From Triatoma infestans (taxonomy: Eukaryota; Arthropoda; Insecta; Hemiptera; Reduviidae): a DNA stretch of 64,000 nt. Below the pieces are notes generated by a model, which saw nothing but the letters and a program-made list of their open reading frames with translations, ran no database searches and was not told the origin of the DNA. The position numbers and the translations under genes were made by a program. The stretch covers positions 1 to 64,000 of the forward strand of contig JAAEAF010001918.1 of assembly GCA_011037195.1 (NCBI GenBank), in the 5' to 3' direction. Positions 11,683-22,982 of this stretch are shown one piece after another; position 1 is the first letter of the stretch, and each line of letters begins with the position of its first letter.

Positions 11683-12099
11683 GGCTGTGGTGCGGTGAAG
11701 AGTATGTGCTGGCTGGGAGCCGGTCTGATCGTGCTACTCGCCTGTAGATTACAAGTAATGGGATTGACCACACCGAGTTTCGCCACCAGTGATAATCCTA
11801 CGGCAAGAACGCCGTCATTCATCACCAGACTGCTTACCTTTACCTATTTACCAGCCTTCAACGGCCTATTACTCATATTTCCAAGATGGCTCAGTTTTGA
11901 TTGGACCATGGACGCTATACCAAGAATTACTACAATATTTGATTCAAGAAATTTATTCACTATACTATTTTATGGCCTATTATATTTAGCAATGTCGAAA
12001 TGTTTAAGAGAGCTTAGAAGACAAGAAATATTGAAGAAAAGGCCGAGGAAATGTCGCGGTTGCGGACAGGGTTGTGGCTATCATACCAGAGTTTGTAAA
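11683..12099 (+). CDS. TMTC2: TMTC2-like O-mannosyltransferase, internal exon (DUF1736/membrane region)
   Basis: This 417-nt exon (139 codons) lies between a TTTTGCAG acceptor and a GTGAGT donor. It encodes a hydrophobic, multi-pass segment: 'WLGAGLIVLLACRLQVMG', then 'FATSDNPTA', 'TRLLTFTYLPAFN', 'LSFDWTMDAIPRI' and 'FDSRNLFTILFYGLLYLAM', ending in a Cys/Arg-rich cytosolic or lumenal loop (CRGCGQGCGYH). The order 'SDNPAA...TRTLTF.YLP...LSFDW.MD' is typical of TMTC2 in animals. TMTC1-4 are ER membrane proteins with C-terminal tetratricopeptide repeats that transfer mannose to cadherin-type domains; TMTC2 is also linked to ER calcium handling. The start of the protein lies on exons outside the window. 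Assignment to TMTC2 rather than TMTC1, 3 or 4 is from motif recall. Confidence 0.88.
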
Positions 12100-12189
12100 G
12101 TGAGTTTTTCTTTAAACTTTTCTTCTGTTTTTCAATTAAGTAAAAAACAATCCAAACTTATTGTCTTTTTTTTGTTTACATTTTTCCAG
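12100..12189 (+). other. 90-bp intron of the TMTC2-like gene, free of in-frame stops
   Basis: GTGAGT at 12100-12105 and TTTTTCCAG ending at 12189 are good splice signals, and the protein similarity resumes just after. The intron is 90 nt, a multiple of three, and has no stop in the exon frame. Retention would add 30 residues rather than truncate the protein. Confidence 0.8.
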
Positions 12190-12553
12190 ATGACCAACAA
12201 CAACAACTACCCGAGCGCATGTCAGTGTACAACACCGCCCAGAATATCCAGAACTTCGGAAACACTGTTACTCTCATTATCCATCCTGGTGATACCATTT
12301 TTACCGGCAACAAATTTATTTTTCTACGTTGGTTTCGTTGTAGCTGAACGTGTTCTTTATTTACCATCCGTCGGTTATTGTTTATTACTTGGCGTAGGCT
12401 ATGCCAAATTGGCACGTTCGAAAAATCTATTACCACGTGCCGCACTTGCATTATTAGTGTTAACTTATTCTGCAAGAACTTATATTAGAAATTTTGATTG
12501 GAAGGATGAAGAATCCTTGTACAAGTCGGGTATCAACATCAATCCGCCAAAAG
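12190..12553 (+). CDS. TMTC2: TMTC2-like O-mannosyltransferase, internal exon (last membrane segments)
   Basis: This 364-nt exon follows in phase 0 and leaves one base (phase 1) at a GTAAGG donor (12554). It begins with an Asn/Thr-rich loop, then gives 'SETLLLSLSILVIPFLPATN' and 'FFYVGFVVAERVLYLPSVGY', the most conserved stretch of the TMTC family. Another helix ('ALALLVLTYSARTYIRNFDW') and 'NEE/DEESLYKSGININPPK'-type sequence follow, which in TMTC2 lead straight into the first TPR. That continuation is found 44.8 kb downstream at 57331. The large ORF seen across 11677-12612 is this exon, the previous one and the stop-free 90-bp intron read through. Confidence 0.9.
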
Positions 12554-14896
12554 GTAAGGATTTTTATTCAATTGTTTGTTTTATATTATTATATGCACTT
12601 TTCCTTTTATGAAAAGATTTATGGTGCTGCCCAACTTCGTGGGGAGAGAGCCACAAATAATTTTCTTCTTATCTTATTTTTGACTATTCTTTACTACCGG
12701 TTAAAACAAACTCTCTTCAAATTTATTGGAGAAAAGATCTCAAATTGCTTAAAGTTTAAAAATTTACTGCGATTGGTTTCGTCATAATTTTGGAATAAAT
12801 AATATTGTACAATATTTATCTAAGTGTACAATTTATAAATTCCAAGAGAAATTGTTTAATGTCGTACTTAGTAATTATTGTAACAAATAAAAATTAAGTT
12901 ATATTAAAAAAAGAAAACAATGTCTTATAAGACTTGATTGAAACTTAATTTTATTTAAAATAGCTTGAAAGAGGATTCATATTTGATGGCATTTCCTGAG
13001 TATAAATATTATAAACACGCTGGGCGAAGTAGTGAAGTTTCTATAACTGACTTGGCCGTCCATAGGATGGAGTGTTTTTTTGTGAAATGGGAAAAATATT
13101 GCAGATCTTTTTTTTATGATAAACTGACGAAATATTAAACTAAATGGAAAATAGAAGTAATTCATGACAAAAGTAACGTCATATCCTGTTTATTAAACCT
13201 AGACCTATAATCATCAAGCAAATTAACATGTAGAAATACTTTGATCACTTGGACAAGCAATGTCAAGTAACTCGTCATAACTCTTGAACTTTACCATCCA
13301 GATATAGGATAAAGGGAATTCCGGAAAAATATTACATTACTATAAGACTATTTTCCCATTACTGTCACGCGTCTCAAAAAGGACTGAACAAAACAAACTC
13401 GTACCCTATAATGTTGTCATCAACCGATGTGTTACTCTAGACTTCCTCTATCTGGAGCCTCACTAGTAACATTAAGAAACACCAGTTAACCCAATACAAA
13501 TTTCCCAGACTTGCTATTGACTCACCATGACACATTAAAATGGACCATCTCTATGAAATATTTTTTGGCATAATCCTAGTACATGCCTTCATTCAAAACC
13601 GTGAACTGCTGAAACTTCTCTCCACTTTAGACTGTCATCCCAATCCATTATGCCATGAAAAGCCACCTACAACGCTTCCATTCACTACAAGGAAAAAAGA
13701 TTAAAGCATAACCTCTCATAAAATTTTCTTCCCTAGTCATCCGAAGCATCTCAAAATAAACGATTTGTAATAAGTGTTTTCAAGTTTTAAGTTCATTTTT
13801 AACGGTTTTATGGTTTAAATGGACATTGGTACCTCTTTTACATTCTTCCTGCATATATTTGATAATGCAATATTTTTTAAAATAATCTGATGATAATCAG
13901 ATGATTGATTAAAATTCAAAAACCATTAGGAATCAATGAAATGAAACATGTTATCCAAAAAAATGTTTAAGTTTGAACTTGTGTGGAGTTACGCTGTAAA
14001 CACATACACCAAAAGACTGATCTCTAAAAACCACTATTTCATGTTGAAGGATCTTCTGAAAGCTCAATTTCATAAAATTGACACGTATATTCACCATGCT
14101 TTCTTTTACAACTGCAAAAACATGGTCGCTAAAGCGCAAATTTTTAAATAATAAATATCCTCAACAATTCTCTTTAAGTTTAATTACAAAAAAAAAAGAT
14201 TATTAAATTATGTTTATAACTCCAAAATTTCATCAGCAGTAGATGAATTATAACTGTTAATTTGGTTGGATTAATCCCTTCCTATGTTAGGGAGAAAGAG
14301 AGAATCTCAGAGAAGGAAGGAAAACGAGAGATTGTTTGGCAAAGAGAGTTTAGTGGGCAGCAGTGAGAGTATATTTGAGAACTTTGCTCCACAGTAATAT
14401 TAACTTGTAGACCAATACATTATTTCTCCTTTCTCTCCTTGTTTGCATGTGCGTTTCTCTTACTAAGAATTGACATGGATAAATTTCCTGTTGAACCGTT
14501 ATACTGTTTGATGTTACCATTCTAGTATCTAGTTATGTACGTATATATATTTCAACCAATAACTTGATATTACAACCCACTAAAGTATAGCGACAGATAT
14601 ATATATATATATATAAAAATATATAATATAGTATATTGTTAATTGAACGCAACAAATATGAGATAACAACACAACCAAAAGCTCATGTTCGTTTTAACTT
14701 ACTTCGGTTTTGTTCATCAAAGGCGCTCTTATATTCAATTATCTGTTTGCACGTTTGTACGTTCCTACAGACAGCAAAATTCTCTGCCATCATAATTATC
14801 TCTCTAAAACTTGTTATTATGGTTGTATATAGTATATAATATATTACAAATTTCAAAACAATATATGAGAAAATTCTCTCATTATTTGATGTATCT

Positions 14897-15196
14897 CTTA
14901 GTTGGCTGATCGGCCCGGGGTATCATAAGAAAAACACTAAAAAAATTTTTTTAAATTGTTTTTTATTAATGGCCCGACGTTTCGACAAACATTGTTTGTC
15001 TTCTTCAGGGGCTATCTTATAAATACAGAATTTGTGTGCTCTATTACATGTTCAATTATTATGACTGTGGTCTATGAGTGTACTATGAGTGTCTATGAGT
15101 GTTTGTCGAAACGTCGGGCCATTAATAAAAAACACTTTAAAAAAATTTTTTTAGTGTTTTTCTTATGATATACCCCCGGCCGATCAGCCAACTAAG
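14897..15196. repeat. Palindromic element with head-to-head hammerhead-like modules
   Basis: The arms 14897-14990 and 15101-15196 are near-perfect inverted copies; both contain CTTAGTTGGCTGATCGGCC and the TTTTTATTAATGGCCC segment. The inner end of each arm reaches into a hammerhead-like core. The left core (minus strand, 14972-15012) is complete. The right one (15101-15119, plus) has only the 3' half, GTTTGTC-GAAA-CGTC-GGGC. The spacer includes short TATGAGTG repeats. Confidence 0.8.
14972..15012 (-). ncRNA. Hammerhead ribozyme-like motif (complete core)
   Basis: On the minus strand: helix I GCCC (15012-15009), CTGAAGA (15008-15002), extra A, helix II GACAAAC (15000-14994), loop AAT, GTTTGTC (14990-14984), GAAA (14983-14980), CGTC (14979-14976), helix I GGGC (14975-14972). 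Helix II is 7 bp and helix I is 4 bp, both perfect. Their sequences differ from the copies at 4166 and 20397 while the core stays the same, which is what conserved pairing predicts. Helix III shrinks to ACGT with no loop, so a lone copy is unlikely to cleave well and a dimer would be needed. Activity is inferred. Confidence 0.72.
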
Positions 15197-15501
15197 ATCA
15201 TTTCTAACGGCCGACAACTTCTACAATTGGATTCTCTCATTATTGTTTAAGCAATCACTAAAACGTCAGAGATTTTTTTTTTTGTCTTGATAGCCTACTA
15301 AGATGGGCCTTCACCAACATCAGGATATCTAACTTTTGCAATGCGTTAGCCGAAGTTGTTATTATCGTCCACAAAATGGGACAGACTGTTTCAGAGAGAA
15401 GCAAAAAATCTCCGCCATTCTGTCTGTGTGTCAGAACTAATTTATTCATTTATTGGGCATAAATAATAATAATTTATCTTTCGTTAATTTACTTAAATTT
15501 T

Positions 15502-15738
15502 TCATTCTCTTACTGCTAGTAAGGTGAAGTATTGCATTCGTGGCAGATTTTGAAATTGAGTTTTCATCGGAAATAACGTGTTTTGAGATCTGCTATACGG
15601 AAACAAAATTTTCTACTCTGTGTGTGTGTGTGTATATAATATACGTATATGTATGTATGGAATTATATATGCGAACATAGTCAAAACAGATGTGAAAAAT
15701 GAAACAAAAAGGAAGAGATTCCTGATGATTTCTCTTCC

Positions 15739-15775
<37 letters not shown>

Positions 15776-15905
15776 CTACACACCATTCACGAAAAACATT
15801 ATAGGGGGCCTCAAAAGATGTATTTCCGGTGAAAAATCAATTTCGCGAATTGGACACGATCGCTTTACTTCCTCTTACTAGCAGTAAGAAGAATGTTCTA
15901 AGCGG
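15502..15905. repeat. Palindromic repeat ending in CTTACTGCTAGTAAG, with (GT)n/(CA)n inside
   Basis: Arms of about 90 bp (15502-15600 and the reverse complement of 15810-15905) agree in CTTACTGCTAGTAAG, the 'GAAATTGA.TTTTCA.CGGAAATA' stretch and 'TTTTGAG'. The left inner side carries (TG)n (15618-15632) and the right inner side (CA)n (15744-15771), so the microsatellites mirror each other too. The terminal 15-mer is itself an inverted repeat. The same left arm occurs at 1828, 5931 and 27118. Confidence 0.7.
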
Positions 15906-16140
15906 ACTGAAGAACACTCTTACTTTGAATTCAATTTAGAACTAAACATAATATCTTGAATTTTATGTTAATTAATGTTATTTTAAAATAAACAAAATTA
16001 AACGAGTTTGGAAATTATTAGTGAGTTTTTAGAAAAATAATTATATCAAAAAAGTTTGAAAGAAATTTCACCCATTTTTGTGAAAAGCGACAGCGCGATA
16101 AATTAAAAATTATTGATGTTTGTTATTTGGTTTTCTCCCT

Positions 16141-16830
16141 AAACAGCACGGATTACCACTATAGCCCTGCATAGAGCCTCCAGTCTTCTAGGCATTGAGT
16201 AAATGAGTGCCAGGATTTCATCTTATGAAACACTTTAGCATTCTTCAACAAAAACTATCTGGAGCTGTTCTACGTTCGTTGGAGACGATTACAAAGATAT
16301 CTTCATATAATGTCCCATTCATTTTGGGACCTGCTTCAAATATTTTGTGACGCTTCAAGTTAGATGCTATCATAACTTAACACAAAATATACCGCTTTGA
16401 TTAACCATGGGCGAAGTTTATTTAACTTTGATATACAAGTTTATAAATGGAACTAATTGGCTTACGACTTTCAGAAGAACGTAAGTTCTTCATGCTTCAA
16501 TTTTCGTAAGTACCGTCAAAACAGTATGACAATCAGTTGGACACGGGGACAGACATTGAGACCTACTACAACTAATTGTTTTTGAAAAGGCTCTGATTCA
16601 GGGAACACATTCTGCACATCATCTCTAACAACAGCATAACCGTCTTGGTAATCTGTTAAATAAAACCGGGACTCATATCTATGAAGAGAACAGTTCTCCA
16701 TTGATCAAGTGTATTAGCATGAGATGATGGTTTGCAAAATGACGTCTTTCTGCTTGGTGCACCTCCAGACCTAATACGGGGGCGTCTAACGATAGATAAC
16801 ACTCGCGCAACCATGATAAAAATTCACTTT
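16141..16830 (-). pseudogene. Tc1-like transposase relic
   Basis: The minus strand read from about 16720 gives 'NTLDQWRTVLFIDMS' and 'YESRFYLTDYQDGYAV', which matches the Tc1 pattern 'W..VLF.DESRF' around the first catalytic Asp. Near 16250-16150, in another frame, it gives 'DEILALIYSMPRRLEAL', the typical Tc1 C-terminal 'I..LI.SMPRR..AV' signature. Stops and frameshifts lie between them, and the DNA-binding N-terminus is not recognisable. No terminal inverted repeats were found. It is a dead copy of a cut-and-paste DNA transposon. Confidence 0.72.
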
Positions 16831-17640
16831 TGTAAACTATTTCAAAAGCAATAAACTAAAATATTAAACAAAACACTCCATACCAGACTCATTTGTGTTT
16901 AAACTGTCTGAAAACTAAATTCGTGTCTGTGATAGAAAGTGTTTGCCAAATACAAGGAGATTAATTTCGTAACATTTAAAACTTTGTACCTCGTAAGAAC
17001 CCTGTTTAGTAAATACAGGAAAGAAAAAATAAAAATATATATATTGACCTGAATTACCTCAGATGGGCTCTGTTTAAATAAAAACAGCAAAAATTAAAAA
17101 TATAAATTGAGTGAAAATATTGAGTGGACTGTATATAATATAATTCTTGAGCAAATTTAAAATTAAATATTAAAAATTATATGGAAAAAATGAACATATA
17201 AATTAAATTTGAAATGGGTAGCAACTATTATTTATTATCACTTTGAATAAGCAAAAGTAATGGCGCTTACCTTGAAACGCAGAATTCTCGTTGCAAGTGT
17301 TGGAAGTCCCAAGGGGAGAGGAAAAAAGAAATATATTCTTAGAGGAAATAATTCTTATGTGCTTCCAATTCTGGAGTCTTTTCCAATACGCTGCTACTTG
17401 CCTGATGATCGTAGATAATAATTAAACTAGCTTCCAGAAGCTGCACGGCAGGAAACCAACCGGAAGTAAAAACGAAGTAATTTCACAATAAACCATGCAT
17501 GCCCGAGAGAACTGGAGCTGCTTACTCGACAAAAAACCGGTTTATTAACACTATCCAGGAAAACCAGAAGTGGCTAACTTGGGTTTTCACAATTAAGGGC
17601 AACCGAACTGGCTCGAATTGCATAGACAGATTTACTACTA

Positions 17641-17736
17641 CGACTTACTCCAACGAGTGTTATATAGCGACTCACTCCTCCGACTGTTGCATAGCGACCT
17701 ATTCAAGGGAGTGTTGCATAACGACTTACTCCGAGC
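17641..17736 (+). repeat. 27-bp minisatellite, about 3.5 copies
   Basis: Units begin at 17641, 17668, 17695 and 17722. The consensus starts CGACTTACTCC and ends GTGTTGCATAG. Because 27 is a multiple of three, the units lie in one open frame (17499-17831) with a repeated 'ECCIATYS'-like peptide. I see no sign that this is a real protein. Confidence 0.7.
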
Positions 17737-17972
17737 TTAAAATGGCGACTAACCGAGAGAGGAGAAAATGCATAGGTTACTTCCTCTCTACTCTTAGAAG
17801 ACAGCCTAATAAATTAGTAAATTATTATTAAGGTAGTATAATACCCCACTCCAAAATAAAATTATTGTACGCCGTTGGCGGAAAATTTGAATTTACATTA
17901 AATACCGAACAAACCCATGACACTGTCATTTCAATTTTCTAAATTTGAATTGAACCAGCGAATCGTATGGAA

Positions 17973-17974
17973 CA

Positions 17975-18005
<31 letters not shown>
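17973..18005. repeat. (CA)n microsatellite
   Basis: An uninterrupted CA dinucleotide run after ACACACCCA. Confidence 0.9.
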
Positions 18006-18006
<1 letters not shown>

Positions 18007-18598
18007 TTCATATAAATATGTATGTGCATGTATCCTCATATGGAATGGAAACATTTGTACATGTTGAATTTTTATTTGTTTACTAGAGTGTTAAATTTTT
18101 TATTTACTTATTAGAGTTTCATTTCATATTGGGCAATGATAATCCTTCTTTTGGCCAATGTCTCTTGCTGGGTTGGCTCATATAAATTGGAAAAATCTTC
18201 ATGAAAATACATGAAGAAATAAATAAATGTTCCTCCCTTCCCTTCACCAGTGGAAGATCGTATACACTTCTACTTTTTCACTAAATTATTCAAGAAAAAG
18301 CACGTTCTATTTATGAAACTAACTCTGTTTGAAATCATGTTTTTGTGGACCAAACGAATTACATTATATTAAACTCCTATTACTTTTTTATTTAATCGTT
18401 GGAGATTCTTATTATTTCTGTGGCACTTCGGGTTCTCTTGTCCCTAACAATATAGTTAGACCGGTTCTTCCCCCTCCCCCCCCCGTATTCATTCTCAGAT
18501 CAGTTCTGTTTCTTTGGTGAACTGCACTTTTTATTATTTTGATGGAATAACATCGGATAAAGAGAAGAAAGCAGCATAAAAACATCTGCAGTCCAAGC

Positions 18599-18613
18599 TC
18601 AAGGTCAAGGTCA
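18599..18613 (+). promoter_or_regulatory. Overlapping TCAAGGTCA half-sites (nuclear receptor-type)
   Basis: TCAAGGTCA occurs at 18599-18607 and again at 18605-18613. This nonamer is the monomer site bound by FTZ-F1/ERR-type nuclear receptors. Inside a large intron it could be an enhancer element or chance. Confidence 0.2.
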
Positions 18614-19153
18614 AAAGGCAAAGTACCGGCGGAAGAATTGGCGGAGTACACATTTTCACAGACGCTCCGCTCGTTCTCTCTCTCTCTCTCGCATTCATAT
18701 CTTTTTCATCCCTCGCAAAAGGTTATGATATCACCCCCAAGTTACTATTGAATTCAATAAAGAATTCAGCTGATGCAAATTTTATTGGTTATGGTTGGAA
18801 GCTGGCGAAGAAAAAACTGCTTCATACGCCACCTTTATTGTGTCACTGTCGTTTTCGTACCTATCACCACATCGTCGTGACATATCCATCACTTTAAGTC
18901 ACATGCTCCTCCCATTCACCAGGACTAGGAGATCAAGTTGCTTTATATAATGAACACAGTTTACGATTAGTTTTAATTGAGAGAGTATTCAATACGAAAT
19001 TAAAAATTATTTTTGGCAGCAAATCTCGGCTAGTCTTTCGTTCTCGAACGCTGTAACTTAATAAATTGCAAAGTCGGCTAAGTAAAAATATAAGCTTTTT
19101 TTTAACATTACATTATGATTAACAGTTTATAAGTTGCGCATGTTTCCTTATCG

Positions 19154-20121
19154 AACAACAATCCTGCCTTCACATAGATCCATTTGGTCCATTCCTACGA
19201 ATGTGCATAGGAATAGGAAAGAATAGATGAGAGTGTCTGGCTTTCATCTCGTGAATTCTAGCCATTTAGTCGCCTCTTACGATAACTTCGCAAAAAAAAA
19301 AAATGGCCTTTCCTAAGCCTGAGTTCAGCGGAGGAGAAGTTTTAACTTACGTAAATGCACCAGTTTTTTTAACTTCACTACAACCTTCGACATATTGTCT
19401 TTTCTTTAATCTTAGGACGAAATCTTTTGTAACTTCCGCTATTACATTCCGATATCTTATCTGAGGAAGTTTTTAACCTCAAGAGTCATCAATATACTCT
19501 GAACCGACCAGGAAAATTGTTGAATTTTTATTCAGCATCCGTATTTCTATACTTCCTTTAACGATTCATCGACACAAGTAGAAGTTTGTAAGCTTCCATT
19601 TTTCTTTTCTGATGCTGATCAACTTTAACTGAAATAGCTGGGCGCTCAGTTAAATAGTGTGTTCCTACCTCATTTGAGCCTAAGACTTTAATGCTTTTGA
19701 TCAGTCTAGTTTAAATAGAATCACCCTAAATGCTGTGATATCATCTCCCAATAACAGATAACATTATCATCAAAGGAGCGTCGATGTGTGTAATCTTGAC
19801 AACATTACACGGATGAAGGCACAGAAACCAGAAAAAAGTTTGCCAATCTGCTATGCAACTTGATATATGACCTAGAACGTTTGCTGAACCTGAAGAAGAT
19901 GTCGCTGGCTTATTCCTTCTAGATGCTTTGAAAGAATTAGGCGTGGTATCAACTAAATAGATTCAACTGAATAACAAAGGATTGCATTGAAGTTAAATAG
20001 TTTCTCAGGCGAAGTTATCGTAAGGATTTACAAAATGAGGTTTAGACTACTCACCTATTCTTTTCTTTTTTCATGTTTCTTGGTAGTAATAAATCAATGT
20101 GATGGCAGGATTGTTGTTCGT
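19154..20121. repeat. Pair of inverted about 27-bp repeats spanning 1 kb
   Basis: GAACAACAATCCTGCC followed by (A/T)TCACAT(A/T)GAT occurs near 19154-19182 on the plus strand and near 20090-20121 on the minus strand. No transposase is visible between them. This could be a non-autonomous DNA transposon or two solo copies of a repeat. Confidence 0.4.
19266..19282 (-). repeat. 17-nt motif shared with the 5' region of the I-like LINE
   Basis: TCGTAAGAGGCGACTAA on the minus strand here is identical to 42310-42326 on the plus strand, near the start of the I-like element. This may be the 5' end of another LINE of that kind. Confidence 0.5.
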
Positions 20122-20396
20122 AGAAATGGTTGAGGAAAGCAAGGTCAGATTACGTCAGAAGTTATCTGATTTCCATTCACCTTGTTTGCAATCTATTGTA
20201 AATCGCAGGGATTAATCTTTGTTGAGCTACTCTCTTGGATTAACTTTTAGACTCATCAAAGTTGTATGCTCAAAAAATTCATGAATTCTGGGACTCCACA
20301 AAATCTCAACGCAAATTGATCTTTTAGGTTTCCTCGGCCATTTTCATGAAAAAAACTTGAGTTTCCGGGTTGAGACCGCGTCAGTGGTGTGCCACT

Positions 20397-20438
20397 AACC
20401 GATGTTTCGCCCATATTGCAATGAGCATCTTCAGGGTC
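20397..20438 (-). ncRNA. Hammerhead ribozyme-like motif (near-complete core)
   Basis: On the minus strand: helix I GACC (20438-20435), CTGAAGA (20434-20428), extra T, helix II GCTCAT (20426-20421), loop TGCAAT, ATGGGC (20414-20409; one G-U pair), GAAA (20408-20405), C-A-T-C (20404-20401), helix I GGTT (20400-20397; one U-G pair). Helix III would be ACGT in an intact copy; here one base has changed to A, so this copy is probably inactive. No inverted partner is nearby. Confidence 0.6.
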
Positions 20439-21636
20439 GTTACAACCTGAAATCTAATGGAACAATGATCCTTGCTCTAATTATTTTAATAAACATCTTT
20501 ATCTGAAATTTATCATTTTCTACCAACCTTCTTACATACCAACTTACCTACATATTTTCTTATATTAATTTTTTAAGATTTTCAGTATTTATTTATTTTT
20601 TGTTTACTGTTTCCTGTTGACTCTATGTATATTACTTTTCTTCAAACTTCATAAATTCTTATTTGGGTAATGTACTTTTGAACTTTCCTGTTGCTCCCAA
20701 TTAAAAATAACTTTAACAGAGCTTTAAAATTTAATTTTAAGTATTCTTCAAAGCAGGCTATTTATTATAAAACACTATCTCCATTTATTCTAATGATTCT
20801 AATTTCTAATCACATTTACTTCTTTTAATTTAAAAAAAAAAATTATTTTCAGACTTAAGTTCTAAAACCATTTACAGCATTATAAAATGGTACAACGTTT
20901 TTTAGTACCAATCGTCGCCCTCATTTCACAGAACAATTGACAAATTCAATTCTATATATGTAATTGTCATTCTATATTATGTCATATTAGTTTTTAGGCA
21001 CTATACAGGGGGCTTTTGTTTGGCATCCTCGTTAAGTGTTCATACGACTATGTATGAGTATGAGTGTATATGTGTGTGTGTGTGTGTTTTACTGCATGGA
21101 TGTGTACGTATAGAATGGAAGAGCTGTGTGGAAAAGGAATGAATGAGAATCTACAATCGTCTGACCCTTGTACACAATAGAATTGTACCACATGTCATTA
21201 AAGGATATGTATAGAAAGAGACAGACAGATAGTCATTGAGCATCTGCTTGGAGAAAGGGTAGAAAGCTTTGTTAGAATACTAGTCAGAAAGTGGATATAG
21301 TGAAGGTCCTCCCCTACTCCATTCCAACCCCCACTCTACTCCCTATTCCACCTACTCTATTTCTAATATTACAGCCGTAGGATATTGCTTACGACTTTAA
21401 CCCTCCCTATATGTCTGTAATCTCTACACCACTATCTAAACCCTTTTCCTTTCTACCAGATCCCTAACAGATTATATGAACAAGTTATAAGCGAAGACTA
21501 GACGATACAAATGTTTCAACATGAACATTTGAAATGGTCTCGACTGTAGAGAGATAGAAATTCTTGTCATCTGATTCATTCGTCCGTAAGGATGCACTCA
21601 CTGGAACTCTACATACCTTTCTAGCACTGTACAGCT

Positions 21637-21639
21637 CTA

Positions 21640-21677
<38 letters not shown>

Positions 21678-21733
21678 TCTATTCAAGTTCTGGTTAGTAT
21701 ATATTCATAGTGATATATATATATATATATATA

Positions 21734-21768
<35 letters not shown>
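21637..21768. repeat. (TA)n and (GT)n microsatellites
   Basis: TA runs lie at about 21641-21671 and 21712-21734, followed by a GT run to about 21766. They are non-coding. Confidence 0.9.
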
Positions 21769-21770
<2 letters not shown>

Positions 21771-22955
21771 TTGTGCTTAGTTATTTATACCAAAATGTTA
21801 AACATGAAATATAAGTTGTACTGTCATACTTACATACACTCACACACAATCACATACATATACTCAAGCACACACTTTATCAATATATAACTTCTCTTTG
21901 GTATTAAAAGATGATAATAACCGCAACAGTTCTGAATTAAGATTATAAATTATTTAAAATTGTTCATGTCTTGAGATATTGAATATCTCATTCAAAAAAA
22001 AAATATAAAGGAAACATTATAAATTTGGTGGACAGTTATTTCTAGTTTTTAAATGGACATAAAGTTGGTACTTCATGTTTTCTTTTGTTGGAATGTTAGT
22101 GTTTTTTTTTATTATTTCCCCAGATAAAATAATTTAGGATATCGATAGTCATGCATTCTACAAGGAAATAATTTTGATGTAATTCTAAATTACATATTAC
22201 GTCTAATGGGAGTAGTTTTGTTTCTAAGTATTATAAAATATTTGGAGTACAATATTGCAGACTAAATAATTTTTTTAATTAAAAAGCAGAGAAATTTATT
22301 TACTATAAAAATCTTCCTCCACCAGCGAAACTTGGGTTCTGTAACAGAGCACCGCTCTTAACGATTGGTAGTTGAAAACTTTTACCCAAAAATAAACATT
22401 AGAAACCAGTATTATCGATACCAGTACTTTCGTTTTTTGACATTTAATTTTCATCAAAAATCCATCAATCGGAAGTGGGGATTTTCCTGGATTTTCTACA
22501 AAAACTTCATCAGTTTATAAATATGTCTTTAAGTTTGAATTGATTCATAGGTATTTGGAAGATTCTATGGTTATTACCACGTCAAGTGCTTTTCTACAGT
22601 ATCATCTCAGTAAGATGATTGTAGAACATTAACATAAGTTAAAAGCATTGTGAGTATTCCCAATTTAAAGAAAATCCGGTTAACCGGAAGTGCAATTTTA
22701 GACAATAGATTTTCTTTTCCCCCGAAAACGTCTTTTTATGAAACCTTTGAGCTAAGTGTGCCTCGTCCCCCACGTCGCTTCACTTAGATTCAGGCCATTA
22801 TGTTGTAGCTAATACACCTGAAAAAATGCACCAAAGGGAGAGTTTAACATAAAGAAAGAATGAAAAGGAATTTAGATCATCTTTCCCGAGTTATTTTCAT
22901 TTATATTTATTTGAACTAGGACGGTGGCTATTTGTCTAGGGCACACATCAGGCTG

Positions 22956-22982
22956 AACAGCTTGGCTGTGATCCAAGCTGTT
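22956..22982. other. Perfect 10-bp inverted repeat
   Basis: AACAGCTTGG (22956-22965) pairs with CCAAGCTGTT (22973-22982) across 7 nt. No U-tract or adjacent gene suggests a role. Confidence 0.45.

Noticed and set aside
11677..12612. Single 311-codon ORF as one exon
   Set aside because: The internal 90 bp has clear GTGAGT and TTTTTCCAG signals and breaks the TMTC similarity, and the end runs past a GTAAGG donor; two exons fit better.
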